27,790 bases of DNA from Chara braunii (GCA_003427395.1 BFEA01000064.1:3897349-3925138), one strand, 5' to 3'; shown: positions 1 through 8,338, counted from the stretch's first letter. Translations and numbers: made by a program. The notes: generated by a model not told the origin, from the sequence alone.

Positions 1-129
1 ATCGCCCCCCCAATTCCGACCTTCTCCTCCCTCTTTCGCCAGTCCTCCTCCGCCTCCCCTTGATCGCAACCCCCTTATCCCATTTCTAGACCCTAATTTC
101 CGTTTCTACGTTTCTACACCCATCTCATC
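1..129. other. Pyrimidine-rich leader without a gene
   Basis: C/T-rich sequence with CCTCC and TCCTCC runs, similar in texture to the pyrimidine tracts at 2.7-4.4 kb and to the C-rich right end of the window. No coding pattern is visible. It is probably the edge of a repeat cut by the window boundary. Confidence 0.4.
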
Positions 130-705
130 TTGCATGAGCCATGTCTCACAGTGTCTCCTCTTCTCGCAGGCTGATATCACCTACCCGCCGTTTGCAGTAG
201 TCAAGTTCCATCTGCTGATATCACCTCCCCTAGCAGGGGTGCACGGGCCTTAAGCCAAGAAAAAAAACAGAAAAAAGGGAAAAAAAAGGAAAAACAAAGA
301 AAAAAAGGGAAAAAAAGAAAAAAAAAGAAAAAAAAAGGGAAAAAAAAATGCTGTCTCACAGTGTCTCCTCTTCTCGCAGGCTGATATCACCTACCCGCCG
401 TTTGCAATAGTCAAGTTCCATCTGCTGATATCACCTCCCCTAGCAGGGGTGCATGGGCCTTGAGCCGAAAAAAAAAAAAGAAAAAAAGAAAAAGAAAAAG
501 AAAAGAAGGAAAAAAAAGGGAAAAAAAAAAAATGCTGTCTCACAATGTCTCCTCTTCTCTTACCTACCCGTTTGCGATAGTCAAGTTCCATCTGCTGATA
601 TCACCTCCCCTAGCAGCGGTGCGTGGGCCTTGAGCCAAAAAAAATAAATAAAAAAAAGGAAAAAAAAAACGAAAAAATAATAATAATAAAAAAAAGCCCA
701 GTGCG
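130..705. repeat. Three-unit tandem repeat with A-rich spacers
   Basis: Three direct copies share the same ~115-nt core. It starts near TGTCTCACAGTGTCTCC (about 142, 352 and 536), carries two GCTGATATCACCT blocks in units 1 and 2, and ends in GGGCCTTGAGCC. Each core is followed by 60-90 nt of A-rich sequence. The offset is 210 nt between units 1 and 2 and about 184 nt between units 2 and 3, because unit 3 has lost one GATATCACC block. A core plus A-rich tail in tandem suggests repeated retroposition or amplification of one tailed unit. Small reading frames across it, on both strands, are by-products of the repeat. Confidence 0.85.
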
Positions 706-820
706 TCATGTACCCACATTTTTCCTTGGGCAATCAGAGTGGAAGAGAGCCGCAATTAACTATCTCTGAAATATCGGTGAAAGATCATGTACTCGCAGCA
801 ACAGGTCTCTGCCTCCGTGT

Positions 821-824
<4 letters not shown>

Positions 825-867
<43 letters not shown>

Positions 868-894
868 TGTGTGTCTCTGTGTGTGTGTGCGTGC

Positions 895-950
<56 letters not shown>
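825..950. repeat. (GT)n-(GA)n compound microsatellite
   Basis: An imperfect GT/GTGC run to about 919 passes directly into a GA run to about 950. The Cys-Val and Arg-Glu reading frames crossing it are translations of the dinucleotides. Confidence 0.97.
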
Positions 951-951
<1 letters not shown>

Positions 952-1040
952 GTCCGTCTTCTTCAGCCTCTTGGGGGGAGCATTGTGTGTCCGTACCAAG
1001 GGAAACTAATGGGGAGCCACGTGAATTCGAGGTCCGTCTT

Positions 1041-1138
1041 ACTCCGGGTAGACTGTGAGGACCCAGGCCTCAATATCTTTCATCAGCAATATCAGCCTTG
1101 GGCACTGGGCCCGTTTTAAAAAAAAAAAAAAAAAAAAA
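1041..1138 (+). mobile_element. Retroelement 3' end with poly(A) tail (5'-truncated)
   Basis: The sequence around 1045-1085 contains CCGGGTAGACTGTGAGGACC and then GGCCTCAATATCTTTCAT. It matches the block at 7556-7600 downstream of the decayed LINE-like coding relic, and the inverted block at 7719-7743. Here it ends about 40 nt later in a run of some 20 A residues. A shared 3' block followed by an A tail is what a 5'-truncated LINE or LINE-mobilised insertion leaves. I found no target-site duplication. Confidence 0.5.
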
Positions 1139-1568
1139 GGATTTAGCACAGTGAGGAAAGAGCTAGCGGCAGAGTGATGAAAGAGATGATAGTCACAAGG
1201 GCAAAGGAGAGAGAGGAGGAGAAGAGGGGGAAGGGGGGGGAGAGGATAGCGGGAGCCACGGAGGGAGGGAGGGAGGTCACCAGCATACGACAAGGAAACG
1301 AAAAGAGGAAGAGAGGGAATACATCATGAATGCCTTTTGTCCTGGTCTGCATAGATTTCGAAAACGAGTAGCCGTTAGCGTGTTCCCTAAGCGCCATGCG
1401 GAATCCCGCCTAAGAATGCCCAAGCGCGCAGCACAGGGCTTCGCTCCTCTACTGGCCCAAGATGTAGTGTCAAATGTATCCTTACGTCAGAACTGGAAAG
1501 ATACAGGCACTCGTTGCACACTCACTAAATGTGAAAAAGATAAAACTATGGCAGATCTGGATTGTGAA
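1139..1568. other. Unassigned stretch
   Basis: GA-rich to about 1320, then about 240 nt of mixed-composition sequence. A 100-aa frame runs through on the plus strand from 1326, but I recognise nothing in it and its end reads into the adapter at 1608. I see no supported gene. Confidence 0.4.
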
Positions 1569-1584
1569 GGGGGGGGGGGGGGGG
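1569..1584. repeat. Poly(G) run of 16 before the adapter
   Basis: Sixteen consecutive G residues lie 23 nt upstream of the Tn5 mosaic-end pair. The local sequence is purine-rich, so it could be genomic, but homopolymer G next to an adapter remnant lowers trust in the local assembly. Confidence 0.6.
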
Positions 1585-1607
1585 AGCGGGATTGGAAGGA
1601 GGGGCAG

Positions 1608-1645
1608 CTGTCTCTTATACACATCTAGATGTGTATAAGAGACAG
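1608..1645. other. Nextera mate-pair junction adapter (artefact)
   Basis: The 19-nt Tn5 mosaic end CTGTCTCTTATACACATCT (1608-1626) is followed at once by its exact reverse complement (1627-1645). This 38-nt palindrome is the circularisation junction adapter of Nextera mate-pair libraries. It should not exist in a natural genome in this form. The flanks both contain ATTGGAAGGAGGGG (1591-1604 and 1646-1659), so two copies of a GA-rich repeat, or two ends of a library fragment, were probably joined here. The minus-strand 188-aa frame at 1482-2048 reads through it and contains VSYTHLDVYKRQ, the usual translation of this adapter, so that frame is not a gene. Confidence 0.97.
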
Positions 1646-2030
1646 ATTGGAAGGAGGGGGAGGAAGAGGATAGGCATATCACGAGGAAAAGGAGGAGGAT
1701 CGGGATTGCAAAGAGGGGAGGAGGAGGGGAAGAGATTTTGGTGAAGAGTAGAAGGATAGCTATCGCAAGGAGGGGTTTGTGCGGGGTGTTGAGAAGGGGC
1801 AGGATGAGGATCGCAATCGCAACGATAGGTGGGATCGGGATTGTCAATATGGAAATGCGAGGATAGGGATGGGGAAGAAGGGGAGGAGGAGGATCAGGAT
1901 AGTGAGGAATGGGAGGAGGAGGATAGGGATCGAGGAGGGGAAGAAGAATAGTGAAAACGGTCACGATAAGGAGGAGGGAGGGAAGGAAATGAATGTGAAA
2001 TTTTATTCGTTGCCCAAAAGTTAGTAAAAT
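1646..2030. repeat. Purine-rich degenerate minisatellite
   Basis: Diverged repeats of a GGAGGAGGATNGGGATTG-like word, for example near 1690, 1890 and 1918. G and A make up nearly the whole plus strand. Its reverse complement resembles the CCTCC-rich spacers of the macro-array downstream. Confidence 0.7.
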
Positions 2031-2127
2031 AGAACAAAAAAAATCCACACGTTTATTTTTATCTTTTTATTATTATTTTTTAAAATCCACACGTTTATTG
2101 TGAGGAGGAGAGGAGGAAATTGCTTGG

Positions 2128-2252
2128 TTCTATTGTTTTTTACTTTGTGTTTCTATTTTGTGTTTCTATTTTGTGTTTCTATTTTGTTTTCTATTTTGCG
2201 TTTCTATTTTGTTTTCTATTTTGTTTTCTATTTTGTTTCTATTTTGTTTTCG
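2128..2252. repeat. TTTCTATTTTGTG-type tandem repeat
   Basis: About ten head-to-tail copies of a 10-13-nt unit (TTTCTATTTTGTG and a shorter TTCTATTTTG form). The Phe/Tyr/Val-rich frames here, which look like membrane segments, come from this repeat. Confidence 0.9.
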
Positions 2253-2289
2253 ATGTGCTGCGGAGACCAGTCCTCGACGACAACATAGG

Positions 2290-2500
2290 GAGGAAAAAAA
2301 AAGAAAAAAAAAAAAGGAGGGGAGGAGGAGGAGGATTTGTGTGGAGAGGATGGGGATGGAGGAGGGGATCGGGATCAGCAGGAGGGGGGTGGGAAGGAGG
2401 ATATGGATCCCGACGAAGGGGAGGAGCGGGATTGGGAGAAGTGGAAGGAGAAGCGGCGCAATTGCGAGGAGGTGGGGGAGAAGGGATAGGGATGGTGGGA
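2290..2500. repeat. Second purine-rich minisatellite block
   Basis: Degenerate GGAGGAGG/GGGATTG repeats like those at 1646-2030, following an A-rich run at about 2290-2315. Arg/Gly-rich frames are low-complexity translations. Confidence 0.65.
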
Positions 2501-2589
2501 CAGATGGCTTATCTCCTATCTCCCCTTCCTCTGCTCTACTTTGCCTGACCTTTATATTTCGTTATGTCTATTTTCCTCCCAATCAATAA

Positions 2590-2594
2590 ATAGG

Positions 2595-2628
<34 letters not shown>

Positions 2629-3048
2629 CTGATTGATTGATTGATTGATTGATTGATTAAAAAAAAAACACAAAAAAAGGGTGGGGCAGAGATGGCCTTC
2701 TTCCCAAATCTTGCAATCCATCGGCCTGATCTCCATCCCACTTTCCTTCCTCTTCCTCCCTCTCTCTTTCCTCCCTCCTCCCTCCTCCCTCTCTCTTTCC
2801 TCCCTCCTCCCTCCTCCCTCCTTCCGCCTAACCTCTCTTTATCCTCCCTCCTCCCTCCTCTCTTTATCCTACCTCCGCCCTTGGCTGACCTCCTTCACTC
2901 CTTCCTCGCTCTGCCTGCCCTCCTTCACTCCTTCCTTGCTCTCCCCAACCTCCTATCTCCCTTTCCTCTGGTCGACCTCTGCCTCACCTTTTTTTTTCCT
3001 TTTTCTTTTTCTCCCAATCAATGAATCGGTCATTCAATCAATCAGAAC

Positions 3049-3081
<33 letters not shown>

Positions 3082-4430
3082 AAAAAAAAACAAAAAAAAC
3101 AAGGGTAGGGCAGAGATGGCCTTCTTGCCAAATCTTGCAACGCCCCCCCCGGACATTCTCCCTCCCTCCCTCCGCCTGACCTCCTCCCTCTCCATGTCCG
3201 ACCTTTCCACCTCCTCGTCACCTCCTCCTTTCTTCCCTCCTTCCTCCCTCCTCCCTACCTCCTTTCTCCTATCGTGCGACATCCTCCTGGCATCGTCCCT
3301 GCCTCCTTCCATCCCACCTCTCTTTCTCCTACCTTCGTGCTTGCCTGACCTCCTTCCCTCCTTCCTCACTCTGCCTGATCTCCTATCTCCTCTTTTTCTG
3401 CTGCATCTCTGCCTCACCTTTCTTTTTTTCTTTTTTTTTCTCTCAATCAATAAATCGGGCAATCAATCAATCAGTCAATCAATCAATCAGTCAATCAATC
3501 AATCAATCAATCAAAGCTTCTTCATTAATTAATTGATTAAAAAAAAAAAAGTGTGGGGGAAAGATGGCTTTCTTGCGACTTTCACCGGACCTCCTCGCTC
3601 CCTCCGCCTGACATCCTCCCTCCCTCCGCGCTCCCCCTCCTTCCCTCCTTCCACCTACTTCCTCCCTCCCTCTGCCCTCCCCCTCCTTCCCTCCTTCCAC
3701 CTACTTCCTCCCTCTCTCCTCCCTCCTCCCTACCTCCTTACTCCCTTCGAGCGACATCCGCCTGACCTCCTCCCTCCCACTTTACTTCCTCCTCCCTCCG
3801 GCTTTCCTCCCTCCCTCCCTCTCTCCTCCTGTCCAACCTCTCTTTGCACTGCCTCCGCCCTTGCCTGACCTCCTTCCCTTCTTCCTCCCTCTGCCCGATC
3901 TCCGATCTCCCCTTCCTCTGCTCGACCTCTGCCTCACCGTTTTTCTCTTTTTTTTTTCAATCAATCAATCAATCAAGCAAGCAAGCAGTCGATCAATCAA
4001 TCAATCAAGCAAGCAAGCAATCAAGCAGTAGATCAATCAATCAATCGATCAATCAACACTGATTGATTGATGGGTGCATTGATTATAAAAAAAGGGTGGG
4101 GGAGGGTTGGCCTTCTTGCTACCCCCCCCGGACCTTCTCCCTCCCCTCCCTCCGCCTTACCTCCTCCCTCTCCACTTCCGACCTTCCCGATCTCTCCTCG
4201 ACCACCTTGTGACGTCCTCCCTCGCTTCTTCCTCCATCCCTCCGCCCTCCACCTCCCTCCTTCCTCCCTCCTTCCTCCCTCCTTCCTCCCTCCTTCCTAC
4301 CTCCTTTCTCCCTTCGTGCGACATCCGCAAGACCACCTCCCTCACCCTTTCCTTCCTCCTACCTCCCGCTTTCCTTCCTCCTCCCTCCCGTCCAACCTCT
4401 CCGCCCCTGCATGACCTCCTTCCCTCAATA
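2590..4430. repeat. Macro-array: four units with AATC/GATT hairpin junctions
   Basis: Four units of roughly 400-500 nt are each introduced by an (AATC)n then (GATT)n hairpin, at about 2595-2659, 3011-3081, 3442-3538 and 3956-4085. After each hairpin comes an A-run, then a conserved block of the type GGGCAGAGATGGCCTTCTT (near 2684, 3108, 3557 and 4101), then several hundred nt of CCTCC-rich pyrimidine tract. The tetranucleotide arms are complementary and could form long cruciforms. The conserved non-simple block shows this is a segmentally repeated unit and not just microsatellite. No coding potential is apparent. Confidence 0.85.
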
Positions 4431-4435
4431 ATGGG

Positions 4436-4684
4436 CGGTGTATCTTCCCATGTTTTCGCGGAAGATTCATTTCATTCTCGTTTAGCGAGTTGTTTGAGTA
4501 GAGGAGCGAGGCCCAAAGTCATCAATTCAGAGAACAATTCGTCGATTAATCAAATTTATCCGGCGGTGTATCTTCCCTTGTTCTAGCGGAAGATTCATTC
4601 TCGTATCGCAATTCGTCAATTCATCATCCGTACCTGACCGACAACAACACATGACATTGTGTATATTGACGGAAGATTCATCAA
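4436..4684 (+). repeat. Three copies of a dispersed GTATCTTCC hairpin motif
   Basis: Copies lie at 4436-4480, 4564-4603 and (weaker) 4653-4684. The pattern is CGGTGTATCTTCCC, then TGTTCTAGCG or a variant, then GGAAGATTCATTCTCG. The ATCTTCC and GGAAGAT arms can pair. Related copies occur at 5899-5926 (plus strand) and, reversed, at 13092-13132 and 19387-19422. Confidence 0.7.
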
Positions 4685-4787
4685 CTGCACTTGCCTCTTT
4701 CAGAGAAGCTTCATCATCTGCACTGCACTCCCACCGCAAACAATACACACTGTCTCTGGAGTCAGTTCAGGGGAAGCAACAGAAGGG

Positions 4788-4789
<2 letters not shown>

Positions 4790-4857
<68 letters not shown>

Positions 4858-4881
4858 NGAGAGAGAGAGAGAGAGAGAGAA
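4790..4881. repeat. (GA)n microsatellite with one ambiguous base
   Basis: Nearly pure GA repeat of about 90 nt with an N at 4858. A shorter GA tract follows at 4956-4977, immediately before a SINE. Confidence 0.97.
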
Positions 4882-4976
4882 ACGTACGTACACAGCGAGA
4901 AACAGGGCGCGCAAGCAAGCGAGCGAAGACGGAAGGACATGTAAAGGGATCCTGGGGAGAGAGAGAGAGAGAGAGA

Positions 4977-5160
4977 GGTCTAGCTCAGTTGGTACACCGA
5001 CGACTTGTTGAAAAGCAGACGCAAGTTGGAATCCAGATACAATCAGATGATGAGCAGAGTAAGATCGCTCCGGGTTACCTGGGGCCGGTCAGTTCAGTGG
5101 CGATACCTCAAGGTCGTCGCGGTTTTGAAAAGAGATAGGATGTAGATGAAAAAAAAAGAG
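4977..5160 (+). mobile_element. tRNA-derived SINE, family A, copy 1
   Basis: Box A-like TAGCTCAGTTGG is at 4981-4992. Box B-like AGTTGGAATCC is at 5024-5034, 43 nt downstream, the spacing expected of a tRNA gene. The body continues through GGGGCCGGTCAGTTCAGTGG and CCTCAAGGTCGTCGC to an A-rich tail near 5150. Copy 2 at 8140 aligns along the whole length. The insertion sits directly after a GA tract. It is a retroposed Pol III unit and not a functional tRNA, since the cloverleaf arms are not maintained. Confidence 0.8.
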
Positions 5161-5557
5161 AAGACGAGAGAGAGAGAGAGAGAGAGACAGAGTAGAAGCT
5201 CAGTCGGCGCCCACAGCCGCTGAATCGCCGCGCCAAGCTCCTCACCTGTTTGTGACCCGCGCAGAGACGACTCCGACTTTCGAATGCACCTGGTCAGTTA
5301 GGAGCACATAAGTTAAGAATACTCCGTCGGATGCACGAATGCCAACAAGACCAAACAGCACCGAGTGTGACAAACCAGCACTTGACTTTTTTTTTTTTTT
5401 TTTTTTTCAATTACCTGTCGATCTGGACAGAGGACGGCCTTTCAGGCCTTTTGTATTGTCATCATTATAGAGTAATTACGGGGAAACCCCCCCCTTAGCG
5501 GCCACATCCCGTACTCAAGCCTCCAACGAGGGGTCATAAGAGCCTACACGTAGTTCC
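5161..5557. other. Unassigned stretch with poly(T)
   Basis: A GA tract near 5168-5188, unique-looking sequence, and a 21-nt T run at 5387-5407 without an obvious flanking duplication. No gene is seen. Confidence 0.4.
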
Positions 5558-5644
5558 ACTACTCGCCATCCGCCAATATTTTGAATGCACATGGATAGAG
5601 AACCTATCCAGATGCATTCGAAATTTTGGCGGATGGCGAGTAGT
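5558..5644. repeat. 87-nt foldback (MITE- or miRNA-precursor-like hairpin)
   Basis: The arms 5558-5598 and 5604-5644 are inverted repeats with four mismatches in 41 positions and a 5-nt loop. The outer 17 nt (ACTACTCGCCATCCGCC) are perfect. Size and pairing suit either a miniature foldback transposon remnant or a small-RNA hairpin. I see no terminal duplication or promoter that would decide between them. Confidence 0.75.
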
Positions 5645-5799
5645 TATGCAACTAGGCCCTAAGGGAGCTGCACCCACACCCACACGCAGGTGCGATACCT
5701 GCTCTACAGCGAGTGGGCGATAGCTGCCAGGCGTCAGTCGGAGCATCGGTTGCACCAGGACCGATCTTCTTCGATGGGCCAGTCGTTGTGCCTCCCCCT

Positions 5800-5848
5800 A
5801 TGAATGAACATTTTTTTTTTTTTTTTTTTTTCGGAAATGAATGAACAT
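5800..5848 (-). mobile_element. Poly(A)-only micro-insertion with 12-bp duplication
   Basis: ATGAATGAACAT occurs at 5800-5811 and again at 5837-5848. Between the copies lie 20 T residues and CGGAA. On the minus strand this is TTCCG followed by A20, flanked by a 12-bp duplication, as expected of an extremely 5'-truncated retroposition event. Confidence 0.65.
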
Positions 5849-5861
5849 CAGCAGTCTCTGA

Positions 5862-5986
5862 ATGCCCTACGCCCTAAATGCCACTCGGGGTGCATGTGGT
5901 CATGTTCTAGCTGGAAGTTCATTCTCATTTTCCACCTGTCGAGAGTGGTGTGGCGATGCCCTACGCCCTAAATGCCACTCGGGGTG
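5862..5986. repeat. 31-bp direct repeat pair
   Basis: Identical 31-nt blocks occupy 5862-5892 and 5956-5986, each starting ATGCCCTACGCCC and ending ACTCGGGGTG. The intervening sequence holds a copy of the dispersed GGAAG-TTCATTCTC motif (5899-5926). Confidence 0.9.
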
Positions 5987-6001
5987 ATGAACGGGCTATC
6001 T

Positions 6002-6177
6002 CTAGGGCCGAGGAGGTCCCACTAGCAAAAGGGATGGGATCGAGCGCCTGAATCTGGATGTGTTTTAAGCAGCGATGCAGAAAAGCAGTTCAATCTCGAT
6101 TTCCTGCACATATTCATAAACTCGTCCAGATTCAGGCATTCGATCCGATCCTCTTTGCTAGTGGGACCACGCCCTAG
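6002..6177. repeat. Inverted repeat within SINE-like sequence
   Basis: The left arm (about 6002-6058) and right arm (about 6125-6177) are inverted copies sharing GGTCCCACTAGCAAA and GCCTGAATCTGGA, with scattered mismatches and a ~66-nt spacer. The right arm continues directly into the box-B end of the SINE at 6180-6303, so the left arm may be an inverted duplication of the SINE body. Confidence 0.75.
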
Positions 6178-6179
6178 GT

Positions 6180-6303
6180 GGCCGGGGCCAAGCTTGCCCA
6201 CCAAGGTACATGAGGCCAATGGGAATGGGAATTGAACCCAAAACCTCCCGACGTGCCTTACGAACTGGGCTACGTTGGCCGCTGGATTACAAGGGAAAAG
6301 CAA
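6180..6303 (-). mobile_element. tRNA-derived SINE, family B
   Basis: On the minus strand a box A-like TAGCCCAGTTC (6272-6262) is followed by a good box B, GGGTTCAATTCCC (6239-6227). Their starts are about 34 nt apart, roughly 10 nt shorter than in a tRNA, so the anticodon-arm region is probably deleted. The downstream body extends leftwards into the inverted repeat ending at 6002. The head differs from family A. Confidence 0.65.
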
Positions 6304-6336
6304 CTTTCGTGGTGAGGAAAAAAATTATATATATAT

Positions 6337-6552
6337 CGTCAAATAGAACTGCCCGGTAAACCGTAGGCAGAGAGGGAGAAGAGGACAACAAACGAGGGGC
6401 TGTGACAAACTGTTTCGTCGGAGTTTCACCGACTCATCAGGAGGCTGAACATATATATATGAAACTCCGACGAAACAGTTTGTCACAGCCCCTCGTTTGT
6501 TGTCCTCTTCTCTCTCTCTGCCTACGGTTTACCGGGCAGTTCTGTTTGTGAC
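6337..6552. repeat. 216-bp foldback flanked by (AT)n
   Basis: Arms at 6337-6427 and 6461-6552 are about 96% identical inverted copies of roughly 91-92 nt. They are separated by a 33-nt loop and bounded on both outer sides by (AT)n. The minus strand through the loop reads CUGAUGA, a GUCGG/CCGAC stem, then GAAAC, a hammerhead-like core. The high arm identity suggests a recent inverted duplication. PLE copies are known to form inverted pairs and to insert at microsatellites, so a PLE origin is possible but not shown. Confidence 0.8.
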
Positions 6553-6726
6553 GATATATATATATATATTTGGAGTTCGAGCAAAAGACAAAAAACTTGC
6601 AGGAAAAAAAAAAAAAAAAAAAAACACTTGCGTCGTGAGACCTCTCTGGCGCGGCGAGCTTTCGGCCGTACTTTCCGCCAAGTTCGCTGTAGAGGTCAGA
6701 TACATACAGTGAATCTGCCCGCGCAG

Positions 6727-6954
6727 GAGCGGCTAAGAGAGAGAGAGAGACGGCGAAGCCGTTTTTTTTTTCGAGGTTTTTGTCCGTTATGCAGAAAATT
6801 CAGCCACATGGATCGGTCGAGACATGAGAGAGAGGCTTTGGAGCGGCTAAGAGAAAGAGAGAGAGACGGCGAAGGCTTTTTTTTTTGCGAGGTTTTTGTC
6901 CGTTATGCAGAAACTTTTGCCACATGGATCGGTCGAGACATGAGAGAGAGGCTT
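6727..6954. repeat. Two-copy 114-bp tandem repeat
   Basis: Units 6727-6840 and 6841-6954 begin GAGCGGCTAAGAGA, pass through a GA run, CGGCGAAG, a T-run and GAGGTTTTTGTCCGTTATGC, and end GAGAGAGGCTTTG. They differ mainly in homopolymer length. The 127-aa plus-strand frame at 6628-7011 is a translation of this duplication. Confidence 0.9.
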
Positions 6955-7012
6955 TGGGCCTCGCCACAACACGGTCGGCACACCACTGTCGAAATGTCTG
7001 ATACCTTCTAAT

Positions 7013-7640
7013 GCTTTCAGGGTCTCAGAGATATTATACTGGCAGATTGGCGTAGAATCTGCAATTCTAAGGCTAGTTTAGCGTATAAGGTTCGCAATTT
7101 CAAATCTAAATGGAGCCTCCCATTCTGCTGGGCCATTCCTACCCAGACGAACTCGCTAGTCTTCTCTGTTCTCTTGGAGGAAAGAAGAAGCAACCTGATT
7201 ATTTTAGATCCATAACGGATTCTTAGCAAGAGACTCAACCCCAAAAAGATACCTCAGATATTCTAGAGAACTTCACTCNGCAGGAATTGGCTTGACAAAC
7301 TGAACACAGTAGAANCATTTGGCCAGTGTAGTTTCTGCTCTCGGCTGCACTTGATGGACTGAGAGAGCNCATTCTTTCCGGATAGGGAGACTCAACTGGA
7401 CCGTTTTAGGTGGAGGCAATTGCCTTAAGTTCCAGAAACTACAGTAGACATCTCCCTCTCACGGGCTACCTTTATTATTTTACTGAAGTTTTACCTGAGA
7501 TCTATGCCCCTGATTCTCTCCAGGATAAGCTAAGCTGAGTAATGCTCTCAGTACACCGGGTTGAATTGTGAGGACCCCGGCCTCAAATTATTTCATGAAA
7601 TTTACGAGGAGAAGAGGATTTATAATAATAAAAAAAGAAA
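7013..7640 (+). pseudogene. Decayed LINE-like coding relic and 3' end
   Basis: One plus-strand frame from about 7013 stays protein-like for some 430 nt despite several stop codons. It includes the segments LRDIILADWRRICNSK, WSLPFCWAIPTQTNSLVF and a CSFCSRLHLMD stretch (around 7328-7360) that recalls a CxxC knuckle. Three ambiguous bases (7279, 7315, 7369) lie within it. The relic is followed by the 3' block CCGGGTTGAATTGTGAGGAC (from 7556) and an A-rich tail near 7620-7640. That block also occurs before the poly(A) at 1118. A LINE ORF2 C-terminus is my best guess. I cannot name the family, and the coding reading rests on amino-acid texture alone. Confidence 0.35.
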
Positions 7641-7743
7641 TGTCTGATACCCAAGATAGGAGGCTGAACCTTTTTTTTTTGGAAAGCAGGTATTAAAATT
7701 TCAAGAACTGGGACGAGACCGGGGTCCTCACAATTCAACCCGG
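7556..7743. repeat. 25-bp perfect inverted repeat of the 3' block
   Basis: The 25-nt block at 7556-7580 recurs as an exact reverse complement at 7719-7743. The sequence between is A-rich, then T-rich (7671-7680). This looks like two oppositely oriented copies of the same retroelement 3' end meeting tail to tail. Confidence 0.85.
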
Positions 7744-8139
7744 AGTTATCCTGGCAGCCTCAGCCAGTTTCGCTTACGAGCATAGCTCGAGTCTCCATCT
7801 GCTGCTCTAGGTAACTCCTCTCGCTCTGCTGGCAGACGGGTCCAGCGTCCCATTCTGTCCCCAACTGTCCCAAAAGGACTTTCCAAATGCAATTTTCAAT
7901 AGTTTCCCTCCCTTTTTATTTCCTTTTTTTTTTCTTTTTTCTTTATATTAGCCCTTCGACCGAGCAAAGGGCCGTTAAAAATTGTTGTGAGCTGTCTGTG
8001 TGCTCACCCCACGGTATTCTTTAGTAGAAGGCAAAGGCAAGAGAATAGTATGTCATGTGAGCTGGGCACGTAGCTGGGATAGTTTCTCTTCCCCCCACAC
8101 AGGCTGTCAAAGTCGCAGAAAATTCTCCAGTTACCCAAG
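7744..8139. other. Unassigned stretch
   Basis: Mixed sequence with a T-rich segment near 7905-7950. No repeat or gene signature was recognised. Confidence 0.35.
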
Positions 8140-8338
8140 AGCCTAGCTCAGTGGGTACACCCATGAACTGTTAAAAATACAGACCTGTGCTCGAATCCAG
8201 ATGATGGAACTTGATGAGTAAAACCAACTACTAATGAATTGCCTTGGGGCCGATCAGCTCAATGATAATATCTCAAGGCCGTCGCCGTTTTTAAAAAAAT
8301 AATAATAATAAATAAAAAATAAATAAATAATAAAAAAA
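8140..8338 (+). mobile_element. tRNA-derived SINE, family A, copy 2
   Basis: Box A TAGCTCAGTGGG is at 8144-8155 and box B TGCTCGAATCC at 8188-8198, about 44 nt apart. The shared body (GGGGCCGATCAGCTCAATG, TCTCAAGGCCGTCGCC) runs to a (AAT)n/(AAAT)n tail ending near 8338. It is the best-preserved copy in the window. The 3' side of the Penelope-like element begins within about 100 nt of its simple-repeat tail. Confidence 0.85.

Noticed and set aside
1482-2048. 188-aa minus-strand open frame
   Set aside because: It reads through the Nextera adapter (VSYTHLDVYKRQ) and a purine-rich minisatellite.
2100-2589. Phe/Tyr-rich frames resembling membrane proteins
   Set aside because: They are translations of the TTTCTATTTTGTG tandem repeat and GA-rich sequence.
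2595-4085. CRISPR-like alternation of repeats and spacers
   Set aside because: The repeats are tetranucleotide microsatellites of variable length and the spacers are low-complexity pyrimidine tracts; the context is eukaryotic.
2653-4586. Ser/Pro/Leu-rich plus-strand frames and Arg/Gly-rich minus-strand frames
   Set aside because: They are products of CCTCC-type low complexity, the same in every unit of the macro-array.
4977-5050. Functional tRNA genes at box A/box B sites
   Set aside because: Arms do not pair as a cloverleaf and the sequence continues into a SINE body with an A-rich tail; the same holds at 8140, 6303 and 26983.
6595-6631. Poly(A) run with ACTTGC on both sides as a third tail-only insertion
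   Set aside because: Only six matching nt, with extra unmatched bases between repeat and tail; too short to exclude chance.
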